Shown here one piece after another: positions 10,526 through 22,223 of a stretch of 64,000 nt of DNA (within the stretch, counting starts at the first letter, position 1; each line of letters begins with the position of its first letter). The DNA comes from Brasenia schreberi (taxonomy: Eukaryota; Streptophyta; Magnoliopsida; Nymphaeales; Cabombaceae): NCBI GenBank assembly GCA_036023115.1, contig JAYKKT010000055.1:13082501-13146500 (forward strand). The letters are read 5' to 3'. Made by a program: the position numbers and the translations under genes. The notes below the pieces were generated by a model, which saw only the letters and a list, made by a program, of their open reading frames with translations, made no database searches and had not been told where the DNA came from.

Positions 10526-13250
10526 TGTAAACACCCCAAATCTTCTATATTTTAAAAACTCTCAAAAACACCAGAAAGCTCGTTTGAGCCAAAACGACAA
10601 CCTATTTTAAAATATGAAAACAGGTACAGAAGGCAAAAGGAGACCCTAGGCCAAAAGAGGATTCAAGCCCAGAGCTTCAAAAGCCACTCCCTGATTAAAA
10701 ACAAGAGAAAGCAGAGCCCGTTCGAAGAAAAGATCAAAATCAAGCTCAACAGAGTCTAGAATGGCGAGACGGAGTCCGGACGACAAAGTTGGGGAAAACC
10801 CAGCACCAAATGGAGCGCTGATAAAGCTAGTGCCCGCACAGATCGTTCGCCTCGAGAAGCCAAGAAGGACTGTCCGAAGAAATTTTGATTTGGATCTCGA
10901 CCATAAATATCCAAATCCAAATCCATGTAATGAATAGTGTTTAGATTTGGGCCAATCCAAATAGTGTTTGGATTGGATTAGATCTTGACCAAAATATCCA
11001 GATCCGTATCCATAAAAATATTGGGTTTGGATCGGATACGAATCTTAAAATATCCGAGATCCAATATCCATATCCAAATAGTGTTTGGATTTGGGTCTGG
11101 ATCCAAATCCCAAACCCAAATCCAAGACCCACCTCAAATGTCTATAAATAGAGGTGAGGGGGTCCATGTAAAGGGTCCATGCAAATGCTTGGGAGGAGAG
11201 AGAGGGAGTGATACACCTAGCCATGTGGGCTCATTGGGTGAGGTGGGTTCAAGCCATGTGGGCTAAGTGGGTCTAGACCAAGGGGCTGCAACCAAGGTGG
11301 GCTGGACCAAGAGGCTGCAACCGTGGAGACGTGGGCTCAAGCCAAGAAGGACCGGCTCCAAGAGGTAAACCTAACCCCCAACCTAGCCTAGGTTTGAACC
11401 TACCTAACCCCAACTAAACCAACCTAACCCTAACTGAACCAACCTAACCCTAATTGAACCCTAACTAGACCTAACCTAACCCCAACTGCCTCAAAATATC
11501 CCCCAAACCACGAACTGAAACCCTCGACCGCGCCAGCCGCTACCCACTTCCCCCCCGGGCACCTGCCGCGCGCCCTGCGTTATGTCCGCACGCCCTGCTC
11601 GTCACCTGAACCCCCAGCGTGCCCAGCGCCCGGCGTCGCTGCAGCCTTCCTGCACGCAGCGATTGCTGCGCCAGGCACCCGACGCCTCCCTGCCGACCTA
11701 ACCAGCCCCCTGCTGACCTGACCTACACCCTGGCCGTGACCTGCACCCTAGGACAGACCCTAAACAACCCCGTCTTGGCCGAACCTAAGTTCCCCTAAGA
11801 CCCTAACCGTGCCCCATAGAACCTCCCTCAAAGCCACTTAGGATAACCCCTCTTGGCTGCCCAAGGTGAACCGCGAGCCCAAGTGCAAGCAAGTTGAACA
11901 TGGATCAGCTATTTGTAAGTGTCTAAACTTGGTCTATTACATTAACTTGCTTTATATTCAATTAAATTTTGATACGGGGTTGTAGTAAAGGAGCTTTGTC
12001 TCTCCCCGATTATAATAATGTGGTTTGACACATCCACACACACGTGCACTTGAGCCTTTTTCGCTCTTAGTTACACACTTTTTGCACACACATGGGCCAT
12101 GACAGCCCCTAAGATATAGTTCTATTTATATATATATTCAGCTGCGTGGGTTTATATTCAAGTTGTGTGCGTTGTCTTTCAATTCCACACTCACACACAT
12201 TGAGATTTCGCTCTTACTCCCAGGACCCTAGTAAGGGCCGTATTGCAATTTCATTTGGGGTGTTTTAATTCAAGTTGTGTGTGTGGTCTTTCAATTTCCA
12301 CACTCACACACATTGAGCTTTCGCTCTTACTCCCAAGACCCTAGTAAGGGCCATATTGCAATTTTGTTTGGGTGTTTCATTCAAGTTGTGTACGTGGTCT
12401 TTCAATTTCCACACTCACACACATTGAGCTTTCGCTCTTACTCCCAAGACCTTAGTCAAGGCCATATTGCAATTATATTTGGGTTTACATTACAAGTCGT
12501 GTGAGTTGTCTTTACATATACACACAACACCCATGCACACGTTGGCGACCTTCGGGCCCATATATATTATAAGTATTTCCCTTCGGCTATGTCTTTAAGA
12601 TTTGGGTTTTAAGGTTCAGCTGTGTGAGTAGTCTTTCCATTTATACACGGCATACACTTACACAATTGAGCCTTTCCGCTCTTAAGATATAGCCCTATTT
12701 CCCTTTTGCAATTTACATTACGCAATTTCCCTTAAGCATTATCTTTCAATTTCGGGTTTTCCCTTGGAGTTGTGTGAGTTGCATTGCATACTCACCATAC
12801 TCGAGCTAGAGTGCATACTTGCATCAAAGAAAATCCCGAATCAATCGTACAAACACGCCAAGACTTAGGCTATTTCGATGCACGCACATCGTGCCTAAGT
12901 AGATTAAAATTGAAAGACTTAGGGTCGTCCAACCCTTGTAAAATCAAAATCGCCCAAGTGCATTGTTTTCAAAAGGTTTTAAACACTTCTTCATTCAAAA
13001 TATATTTTGAGTTAAACTTGTTCCAAAACGAAGTCTCTAAGCATACAGACCGACCCTTGCACATCGGTGCAAGAAGGTCTGAGACGTAAAGATCCTGCTT
13101 AATTACAATCGCCTTCAAAAAGTCAGATTATTTCAAAACATACTTTGCTAGTTAAAGTAAACTAGCTGGCACGCCCATAAAGCGAAATCGATTGCGAAAA
13201 GGTTCACTTCAGGCCTAAGAACCCGTAAGTGAAAATTTTTTATGTCTACA
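10526..13250 (+). mobile_element. 3' LTR of element C (2.7 kb)
   Basis: Starts TGTAAACACCCC directly after the polypurine tract and ends TCTACA. It belongs to the same U3 subfamily as solo LTR J (shared text CTCGTTTGAGCCAAAACGAC-like near the start). It has an inverted GGATTTGGAT region (about 10885-11130), a TATA box (11143-11150), a GTAAGT (11915-11920), three ~110-bp hairpin modules (about 12160-12500), and the conserved U5 end. The right flank CACAT continues element D. The left copy of the target duplication is outside the window. Confidence 0.9.
11143..11150 (+). promoter_or_regulatory. TATA box of the C LTR
   Basis: TATAAATA just downstream of the GGATTTGGAT inverted region. The same box in reverse is at 22216-22223 in LTR J. 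Likely start of the retroelement transcript about 30 bp further on. Confidence 0.55.
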
Positions 13251-13418
13251 CACATCCCTTTGGCGTGATATCTCCTCCTATCAGGTTTAAAAGAGAGATT
13301 TTGCTAAAAATTAGGACGATATCATATTTTCGTGGATAGATCTAGGGAGACATCGAAAGGGGTGTTGTCGTCTTTGCCATTATCCAAATGAATTTGGATA
13401 ATGCCAAAGAGAGGCATC
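13251..13418 (+). other. 3' end of element D: untranslated region, inverted repeat, polypurine tract
   Basis: Matches K at 55462-55634 (shared CCCTTTGGCGTGATATCTCC). Arms CTTTGCCATTATCCAAAT (13372-13389) and ATTTGGATAATGCCAAAG (13392-13409) precede the purine tract AAAGAGAGG. Only these 168 bp of D internal DNA are in the window, because C is inserted just upstream. Confidence 0.85.
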
Positions 13419-14583
13419 TGTAAACACCCCAAAATCCCACGAATTTCTCAAAACACCTGGTTTTGCAAAAGTAGCCCCAAAGGGCTATTTTGAGTCTGAA
13501 AACCTAGGAGCCTTCCAGGAAACCCTGTACATATGTTTAAATCATATATGTTTTAAAAATATATGTTATACAGTTTTAAAACCTTTAAAAAGGTGTTTTG
13601 AAACCCTGGAAAGCGACTTGGCCTGATGAAAGCAGGACCAGAGAAGCGAAAGAGAGCCCGGACCTGGAGCATATTTCAAACCCGGTACATCAAATCTCGT
13701 ATCAGAATCATCCCCAAAATCTCGGACATCCAAGCCCCTATTATCAACAAACTTGTTAAAATGATCTCCGGAAGGTGAGAAGAAGAGCGGACGACAATGT
13801 TGGCGAAGACCCAACGCAAGACAGAGTACTGATGCTGTCAGGCCCCGCATAAACTGTCCGTTTTGCAACGCCATGAAAGGGTTAGAAAATCATATTTGGA
13901 TCGAATCTGGACCATATATATCCAGATCCAAATCCAAACATGCATCTGGATTTGGATTTAGATTTGGATCCAAAGATCCAATCCAATACCCACATCCATG
14001 GCCCACATCACCTTCTCATAAATGGAGGTGGGGCCCACAAAGAATTCACGTGAAAAGCTTGGGAAGAGAGAGAATGGGGGATAAAGTATGAGTGAGAAAG
14101 ATGCTGCGCTTGACTTTTGTGTCAAGTTTTGGGTTAACCATGTGGGTTTAAGCCTAAGAGTGTGGGATTAAGCTTGTATGCACCTACACCTAACCTAGGG
14201 CTGCACCAACATGCTGCAACTAGGTCCATGGATCAAGGCCAAGGGGATGCTGCTAAACCTAGCCCTAAGCTAACCCACCTCACCTTGCCACTTCCCCCTA
14301 AACCTGACCTAATCCTAGCCACCCTCACCCAAAACCACCCTAAACCATACCTAGCCGACCTTACCTAGCTTACCCCACCTAACTAGACCACTTAGACCCT
14401 AATTAGACTAAACTTAATCCCATCTTAACCCACCTAATTAAGACCCTAATCCTAAAATCCCAGCCACCCTAACCGACCTACCCTAAACCACCTTACCACC
14501 CTTCCTAGCCGACCTACCCAAACCACCCCACCACCAGCCCACAACATCCTAAATATCTACCCCAACCGACCCCACCCCATGCC

Positions 14584-14591
14584 TATAAAAA
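14584..14591 (+). promoter_or_regulatory. TATA box of the D LTR
   Basis: CCTATAAAAA followed at once by a C-run/G-run inverted repeat (CCCCCCTTTTGGGGCGGG). The position and the following hairpin are the same as in K, I, L and M. Confidence 0.5.
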
Positions 14592-15479
14592 CCCCCCTTT
14601 TGGGGCGGGTTTTGCATGGGATCTGGGGCAGCTCTCAGCCCTCTCTCTCCTATCTCACCTGCCCTCTCTCTCACCCATTTCACTCCATTACCCCCACCAG
14701 TTGTGCCACCATCCCTCCACCCGGCTCCACTTCCACTCGGCTGCCACCTACACACCCCACCCGACTGCATCGTTCCACCCGGCTGCCACCTTCTTCCAGC
14801 TGCCACCTCCTTCCACCACCTCCGGCCACCACAACATCCACTCCATCCGGTTAGTACCCCCACCTCAGTCCTATCTAACCTCCCTTCCACCCCTCTCTTA
14901 CGCAACCACACCTTCCATCACCCGCCACCACTGCTGCAACCTAAGCCTCTCCCTTACACCCGGCCACTTCACACCCCACATCACCACCTTCCCTCAGCCA
15001 CCTATCTCAGCCCCTAGCTAAACCTTCACCCTTCAACCTACCACCACCTATCTAACACCCGAACCTGCCCCAACTCGCTCAATATCCCCATTTCCTGCAA
15101 ATATCACCCGGCCTTCATCAAGGCACCCACTCGGCTATGACCCTACTTGGCGCCCATACGCACCAAAGGAGCTCCCCTTCGGCTGTCCAAGGCGACTCAC
15201 TAGGCCAAAGCCAAGCAAGTCACACACGGACCAGCTATACGTAAGTGCCTAACTCGGTCCTTGTTATGAACTTGCTTACATTTGATTAAATTTGATACGG
15301 GGTTGTAATAATGGAGCGTTGTCTCCCCCCGCTTGTAATAATGTGGTTTGGCACACCCACACACACGTGCACTTGAGCCTATTCCGCTCTTAGCTGCACA
15401 CAATTATAGCACATACACGGGCCTAATCATCCCTTAAGATATAGTTATACCTATATGTTTTAAGTTGCATGGGTTTTAA

Positions 15480-15835
15480 TTAAGTTGTGTGTGTTGTCTT
15501 TCAATTTCCACACTCACACACATTGAGCTTTCGCTCTTATTCCCAAGACCCTAGTAAGGGCCGTATTGCAATTTTCCTTGGGTGTTTTAATTAAGTTGTG
15601 TGCGTGGTCTTTCAATTTCCACACTCACACACATTGAGCTTTCGCTCTTACTCCCAAGTTCTTAGTAAAGGTCTTATTACAATTTCGTTTTGGGTGTTTA
15701 AATTCAAGTTGTGTGCGTAGCATTTCAATTCTACACTCACACACATTGAGCTTTCGCTCTTACTCCCAAGACCTTAGTCAAGGCCTATTGCAATTATATT
15801 TGGGTTTCATTACAAGTCGTGTGAGTTGTCTTCCA
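15480..15835 (+). repeat. ~110-bp hairpin modules in the D LTR
   Basis: Three to four units, each reading AAGTTGTGTG, CACTCACACACATTGAGC, GCTCTTACTCCCAAGACC and then an AGT-loop hairpin. Each unit has two short stems: GAGC-TTTC-GCTC, and CCCT-AGTA-AGGG (15549-15560) or CCTT-AGTC-AAGG (15772-15783). Confidence 0.8.
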
Positions 15836-16562
15836 ATATACACACAACACCCACGCACACGTTGGCGACCTTCGGGCCCATATATATTATAAGTATTTCC
15901 CTTCGGCTATGTCTTTAAGATTTGGGTTTTAAGGTTCAACTGTGTGCGTAGTCTTTCCATATATACACTACACACACTTTCACAATTGAGCCTTTCCGCT
16001 CTTAAGATATAGTCATATTTCCTTTTTGTAATTTACATTAAGTCATTTCCCTTCCGCATTGTCTTCCAATTCGGGTTTTCCCTTGGAGTTGTGTGAGTTT
16101 GCATTGCATATATGCCATACCACGAGTTAGGACGCATATTGCATCAAAGCAAGCCCCACACTCCCGCTCAAAAAATCGCCCAACTTAGGTCACTTACGCA
16201 CACACCTAGTTGGCCCTAAAATGTATAAAAAGAAAGACATAGGCACTTGCAAATCCCACGTGTAATAAAATTTGCAATCGTACATACAAAGCCCAAACAC
16301 TTAGGGTATTTTTCAAAGAGGTTTACACTTTAAAAAGACTTTGCCAAGCATACAGACTGACCCTTGTGCATCGGTGCAAGAAGGTCTGCGACAAAAAGAG
16401 CTCACTTGCTCGTAGTCGCCCCGATAGAAGTCAGATTTCAAAAACTTTCTTCGCTAGCTTAAGCAAGCTAGCTGGCACGCCCTTTTGTTAAATACGACTT
16501 AGACACATGAAAAGGTTCACTTTAGGCTAAAGAACCAGAAGTGAGGATTTTCCACGTCTATA

Positions 16563-17021
16563 ACTGTTAAAATGAAAACCAAGTGTGGAAGATGCACTTC
16601 GATGGGGCATGAAACTAAAGAGGGGCTGGGGCAGGCATCGTCCTCATATCCCCTGAAAAGGGAGAAATACCCATAGCTATTCGCCTAGATTTTGAGTGTT
16701 CCAACAACACAGCCGAGTATGAAGCACTCATACAAGGCTTAAAAATTTCGAAAACTCTAGGGGCATCATGCATTCAAGTCTTTGGAGATTCTTTACTTGT
16801 CATAAACCAAGTGTTAAAGATTTGGCAAGTTAAAAACGAAAAACTTCTTCCGTACCACAAGTTGGCCACCAAGCCAGTCGAGTCGTTCAAATCGTGTACA
16901 CTTACACACGTAGGAAGAGAGGATAATGGCGTAGCCGATGCCCTCTCATCCTTCGGCTCAGCCCTAAGGGTCAATCCCACTTTGGGAACCAGACCCTTGG
17001 AAATATGGCACTCACCCACTC
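16563..17021 (+). pseudogene. Element F aRH (second RNase H) fragment
   Basis: Forward-strand pol of element F resumes here after the D insertion. The domain is the additional RNase H typical of Tat elements. HFDGA carries the first Asp, AEYEAL the Glu, FGDSLL the second Asp, and GREDNGVADALS the last Asp. Two in-frame stops, TGA at 16610-16612 and TAA at 16616-16618, replace CGA and CAA of copy K, both by C to T changes. The linker to integrase (RPLEIWHSP) is cut at 17021 by a solo LTR. F's gag, RT and 5' LTR would be left of the window. Confidence 0.88.
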
Positions 17022-17966
17022 TGTCACAAAATTTTTCAAAAAATACGAGAACCTACTTCTGTGATAGCAAAGCAACGCCTCTCGCTGCTTTCAGCTTGTT
17101 ACTGCCCACAACTTCAGCTGTTCCTCCGATTAGCTGCTTGCGGACGCTTCCTACACTTCACCACGACCTGGTTCTCCTCTCGAACTGGATCGGCAAGATG
17201 CACAAGCTCAGCATAGGAACAAGATCTCATTCACACAAGAGAACACTTTATTGCTTCACTTGAAGAACCAACGGATTACAATGTACAGGACACATACACA
17301 CGGACTGCTGATCAAGCGAGGTTAATAGACTAGACTTGGAAGGCCTGGCCTCGGTTCCCCTTGAACTAGGTTGGGAAGGCTTCTCTCCCTTTTAAGAACC
17401 CCTCACTCTCACTCGGTTCAGCCCCTGCTGAACTAGTGACTCGCCTCTCCAATCTAAGAGCCGCACTACACTCAAGCACCTCACCTCAATGCTTTAACTC
17501 CTCCCAGCTATGTCCTATTTATAGAACTCGGCTGGGCTGGGTTCTCATGTCCAGCCAAGGGATATTCCCATGGAATATTCCCTTGGGTTACCTATCTAGG
17601 TTAGGCACTAACCACCCATAGTTAGGCCAACCCATGTCCCACTATGTGACCCGAATTTCCCTAGACACTAGATACACTCGACTCACTCTAGGCCTAGGCT
17701 ATTTATATGACACAAACAAACTTGACATGCATGAGCCGAACACACTCGACTCACACACACACGCGTACATACGACATACATGAGATACAAGTGACGCATA
17801 TACAAGCACCAAAGCTCCACGGCCATATCTCCAAAAGAGGTTATGCTCGCCTCGTGAACATGGTGCGCACGCCTACGCTCGAGCTACTCCCGGTGCGCAT
17901 GCCCTCTGAAGCCTTTGGATGAAGGATGCACGTGGGTGTACATGCCTCAAAAAATTGTCTGTGACA
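17022..17966 (-). mobile_element. Copia-like solo LTR (945 bp), different family
   Basis: Bounded by TGTCACA and TGTGACA and flanked by a perfect 5-bp target duplication CACTC (17017-17021 and 17967-17971). Removing it restores the F pol text seen in K. On the reverse strand it has a TATAAATA box (17523-17516) and an AATAAA signal (17252-17247) about 265 bp later, so it most likely reads in reverse. The TG..CA ends and 5-bp duplication are those of an LTR, and no internal region remains. The Ty1/copia assignment rests on size and layout only. Confidence 0.75.
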
Positions 17967-18895
17967 CACTCCATCCACACACGATCTTGAAATTTGCCAA
18001 AACAACCCAGATTCTGCTGAAAAACCTTGGTTTTTTGACATAAAATGTTTCTTAGAAAATGGGGGATTTGCCGAACATGCCACATCTAAAGATAAGGCTT
18101 TCATTCGAAAAATTTTCACCCGATATACGATTTTGGGAGGGGTTCTTTACAAAAAAAGTTTTACTGGAATCTTACTAAGGTGTGTCGACCTAGAGGAGGC
18201 TAGGATAATAATGCATGAATTCCATGATGGAGAATGTGGAGGGCATGTAAATGCCAATATGATGCCAATGAAAATACTTAGAGCAGGTTATTTTTGGTCC
18301 ACCTTAAAGCAGGATTGCCATGACCATGTTAGGAAGTGTCACCCATGTCAAGTGCATGGACATGCCATCCATACCCCATCATCCTCATTGCATTCCGTGG
18401 TCAGCCCCTGGCCATTCACCATGTGGGCGTTTGACATCATAGGACCAATATTTCCTCATGCATCAAATGGGCATAGGTTCATAATAGCAGCCACCGAATA
18501 CTTTTCCAAGTGGGTTGAAGCTACCTCCTTGACCAATGTTCAGGGGCAACATGTAGTGGCGTTCATTAGGAAAAACATTCTGGCTTGCTTTGGGGTTCCA
18601 TAGGACTTAGTGTTTGACAATGGTACCCCCTTCAAAAATGAGAGGATGGTTAAGTTATGTAACACGTATGGCATAACTCACCACTTCTCATTGCCCTACT
18701 ACCCTCAAGGCAATGGCCAAGCCGAAGCCACCAATAAGACTCTCATAAGCATTATTAAGAAGACTTTAGAGAAGGGTAGGACGTGACATGAGAAGCTGGA
18801 TGAAGCCTTATGGGCTTATAGGACTTCCATCAGAACTCCCACAAATGCCACGCCATTTGAGTTGGTCTATGGCACAAACGCCATTCTCCCCATTC
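17967..18895 (+). pseudogene. Element F integrase fragment
   Basis: Continues F pol after the solo LTR. The HHCC zinc finger (MHEFHDGECGGH, KCHPC) starts near 18210. The DDE core has WAFDIIGP (first Asp, near 18435), FDNGTPF (second Asp, near 18617) and GQAEATNK (Glu, near 18718). Stops include TAG at 18601-18603 and TGA at 18784-18786. It ends in the TPFELVYGTNAILPI region, where reverse LTR H is inserted after CATTC (18891-18895). The C-terminal GPYV part is not adjacent. Confidence 0.9.
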
Positions 18896-19625
18896 TGTAG
18901 ACACCAAAAATTTTCAACTCCAGGGTTCTTAGTCCTGAAGTGAACCTTTTTGCAATCTACGTCGCTTTTTTAGGACGTGCCAGCTAGCTTACTCAAACTA
19001 GCGAAGTATGTTTTGAAATATCTGACTTTTAAAAGGCAATTGTGGGCAAGCGGGATCTTTTCGTCGCAGACCTTCTTGCACTGATGCGCAAGGGTCAGTC
19101 TATACGCTTAGAGACTTCGTTTGAAACAAGTTTAACCTCAAAATCGATTTTGAACAAATCAATGTTTTGAAATCTTTGGAAAATCATGCACTTTGGCGAG
19201 TTTTGATTTACGAGGGTTGGGCGACCCTAAGTCTTTCAATTTGATCTATTTAGGCACGATGTGTGTGCATCAAATGGCCTAAGTTTTGGTGTGTTTGCAC
19301 GGTTTGTTCGGGGTTTTTTTGATGCAGGTATGCACTCTAGCTCGAGTATGGCGAGTATGAAATGCAACTCACACAACTTGAATGTAAAACCTGAAATTTA
19401 AAGACTTAGCTAAAGGGAAAAACCCAAATTGAATGCAACACGACTTGAATGTAAATTGCAGAAATTTAAATATATCTATATCTTAAGAGCGGAAAGGCTC
19501 AATAGTGTGCGTGGGTGTTGTGTATTAATTGAAATGCAACTCACGCAGCTGAACCATAAAACACAGCAGAAGGGAGATATAGATATAAGAGCGGAAAGGC
19601 TCAATGTGACGTGTGTGTATGTGTG
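18896..19625 (-). mobile_element. LTR H, first part (U5 side)
   Basis: Reverse-strand A-type LTR end (TGTAGACAC on the + strand) inserted in F integrase. It contains the U5 core and part of the AAGAGCGGAAAGGCTCAA repeat zone. It is cut at 19625 by solo LTR J, with duplication GTGTG, and resumes at 23026. Confidence 0.85.
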
Positions 19626-20948
19626 TGTAGACACGGAAAATTTTCACTTGCGGGTTCTTAGGCCTGAAGTGAACCTTTTCGTGCTTACGTTTGCTTTTAG
19701 GGCGTGCCAGCTAGCTTACTCAAACTAGCGAAGTAGTTTTTGAAATATCTGACTTTTGAAAGGCAATTGTGGACAAGCGGGATCTTTTCGTCGCAAACCT
19801 TCTTGAACCGACGCTCAAGGGTCAGTTTGTACGCTTAGAGACTTCGTTTGAAACAAGTTAAACTCAAATTCGATTTTTGAATGAACAGGTGTTTGAAAAC
19901 TTCAGAAAGCATGCATTTGGCGAGTCTTTGAAATTTATCTGCCTTTAGGCATGGAGTGTGTGCATCAAGTGCCTAAGATGGGCATTTTGCACGATTTATT
20001 CGGGTTTGTTCGATGTAGGTATGCAACCTAGCTCGAGTATGGCGAGTATGCAATGCAACTCACACAACTTGAATGTAAAACCCAAAATTTAAAGACTTAA
20101 CAAAAGGAAAAACCCAAATTGAATGCAACTCACACGACTTGAATGTAAATTGCAGAAATTCAAATATCTCTATATCTTAAGAGCGGAAAGGCTCAATGTG
20201 TGCGTGGGTGTTGTGTATAAATTGAAATGCAACACACGCAACTGAACCGTAAAACGCAGCAGAAGGGAGATATAGATATATGTAAGAGCAGAAAGGCTCA
20301 ATTGTGGTGCGTGTGTATGTGTGTAAATTGAAAGACAACACACACGACTAAATTTAAAACCCAGAATTGAAATGCGTACACAACTGAACCGGGAAAACTC
20401 ACGCAGCAGAAAGTATATAGATATGGCTATATCTTAGCGGCTTCTGAGGCCAAAATGTGCGTGAAGTGTTTGAGCAAACACTCGGGTGTTTCTTGGGTGC
20501 GAGTGTGTAATTGAAAAACAAACTCACACGACTTAATGTAACAACCCAACTTAATTGAAATACGTACGTATAATAAGAGCAAAAAGGCTCAATTGTGTAC
20601 GTGGTGCTTGTGTACGAGATAAGAGTGAAAAGGCTCGAGTGTACATGTGTGTCTCGTGTGTCCAGCACTGTTATTACATCCGGGGGGAGACGATGCTCCG
20701 TTATTACAACCCCGTATCAAATTGAATTGAATACGAAAAACAACTTGATATATATATCAAAATAAACTCATATTTTCCAGATTCTTGAGTTATGCTCGTA
20801 CAAGAGGCGAGTCCATCATCATTACATGGAGTCCGGGGCACGTGGGAGCGAAGCCGGAGAGCTTGAGAGCTTGGGGAGACTTGGAGTTCCGAGAGCTGCA
20901 AATTATACCGGGTTTAGGGCCGCTTGGGGCTGGTTTGGGTAAGGGATG

Positions 20949-21803
20949 ACTCGAGCCACCTTGGCTCGAGTGATAGGCCTTTTGGTTTAGGATTTGGCCA
21001 GCATTTGGCCTTAGGTTTAGTGAGGTTTAGACTTAGGATTAGGCCAGCACTTGGCCTTGGTTTAGGTCATGTTTTGGACCTGGTATTAGGCATGACTCGA
21101 GCCAAGGTGGCTCGAGTGATAGGATATGGTTTAGGTCTTGTGAAACTCGAGCCAAAGTGGCTCGAGTGGTAGTTGTTTGCTCTAGGGTTCGGCCAACATT
21201 TGGCCTTGGTTTAGATCTTGTGAAACTCGAGCCAAGGTGGCTCGAGTAAGAGTGGTATTAGGGTGTAGTTGGTCCTAGTCTAGGTGCTGAAGATGGGACA
21301 CGGTTAAGCTAGGGATGATACATGGCCAGGTTTAGGTAGGGTTCACTAGGTTGCCAAGGTGAGCTTAGGGGCTGGTTCACGGCCAGCCCTTAGCCTAAGG
21401 TTTTGGGCTGGGATGGCCTGCCTTTAGGGCAGGCCTTAGTTGATTTTAGGTGGGACACGGCCTGCTCTAGCAGGCCGTGGGTCTTAGGTAGGTGGGCTGG
21501 CTAAGGCCGGCCAGGTTTTTGGCAAGAAAAACAAGGAAGCCCGGCCACCTTTGGCCGAGTTGTTTTAGGTAGTTGGAGGGGGAAAACCAGCCACGGGCTG
21601 GGCTGGTTTTTAGGTAGTTGGCCTGCCTTTAGGGCAGGCCACCTTGGGTAGGAAAAGGGGACACGGCCTGCTGGTGTAGGCCGTGGGTTTTTGGGGAAAA
21701 AGGACTTTTTGCCAAGGTGGCTCGAGTTAGGTTGAAGTTCGGCCAAAGCTGGCCGAACTTGGTTGGGTTGAAGGGGGGAGTTCGGCCAGGTGGTGGCCGA
21801 ACT
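20949..21803. repeat. Hairpin array in LTR J
   Basis: At least twelve perfect or near-perfect inverted repeats with short loops lie within 855 bp. ACTCGAGCCA/TGGCTCGAGT occurs at 20949-20971, 21095-21117, 21145-21167 and 21225-21247. GGCCAA/TTGGCC is at 21191-21205. GGGCTGG/CCAGCCC is at 21369-21389. GGCCTGCC/GGCAGGCC is at 21415-21435 and 21620-21640. CACGGCCTGC/GCAGGCCGTG is at 21456-21479. CGGCCA/TGGCCG is at 21542-21557. CACGGCCT/AGGCCGTG is at 21662-21685. AAGTTCGGCCA/TGGCCGAACTT is at 21735-21760. AGTTCGGCCA/TGGCCGAACT is at 21779-21803. No ORF or known signal explains them. Confidence 0.9.
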
Positions 21804-22215
21804 AGGTTTAGGTCTTGGAGCGGCCTAGCTAGGTGGTTGTCTAGGGTAGATGTTTTGGAAAAATCGGCCAGGACTTGGTTGTTTAGGTAGTGTTTTTAGG
21901 GGTGGTTCTTGGTGGTTGATGGATGGTCTAGAGAGGTTAGGGAAGAGGTGGGTTAGATTAGGTTTTTAAGGCTTACCTAGGGTGCAGCTCCGCTCCAGCC
22001 ACCACTCACGCCGCCAAGCTCCACCATGCAACGTTCCCAGCTTTGAAGAAGAGGCTTCTACCATTGGTGCAGCCCTTGGCCAATCCCCATCTTTAAACAA
22101 AAAGTATTTTGGGCCAATGGGCCACTTTCTCTCTCATCCCCCCCCCCTTTCTTTCACGTGAAGCACCTCTCCCTATCTGGACTTCACGCTCCATTTTTTC
22201 CAGCCCACTCACCTC

Positions 22216-22223
22216 TATTTATA
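22216..22223 (-). promoter_or_regulatory. TATA box of LTR J
   Basis: Reverse strand TATAAATA, directly downstream (in transcript sense) of the GGATCCAAATCC inverted region, as in the C LTR. Confidence 0.55.

Larger units (their letters stand above)
13419..16562 (+). mobile_element. 3' LTR of element D (A-type, 3.1 kb)
   Basis: Starts TGTAAACACCCC and ends TCTATA (TCTACA with one change). Parts in order are: U3 inverted GGATTTGGAT region (about 13890-13995), a CCTAA/CCTAACC-rich tract (about 14180-14520), TATA box (14584-14591), a cap-proximal C-run/G-run inverted repeat, a pyrimidine-rich leader, GTAAGT (15241-15246), hairpin modules (15480-15835) and U5. The right flank ACTGT is inside the aRH domain of F, so D is inserted in F. 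Long Pro/His/Ser-rich ORFs at 14579-15021 come from the pyrimidine-rich leader and are not genes. Confidence 0.92.

Noticed and set aside
12160..12500. CRISPR-like regular repeats
   Set aside because: Units are contiguous ~110-bp diverged tandem modules, without unique spacers, in a plant LTR.
14579..15021. Overlapping Pro/His/Ser-rich ORFs of 91-133 codons
   Set aside because: They lie in the pyrimidine-rich leader of LTR D. Equivalent ORFs appear in K, M, L, E1 and I in several frames, with no domain and no conservation of frame.
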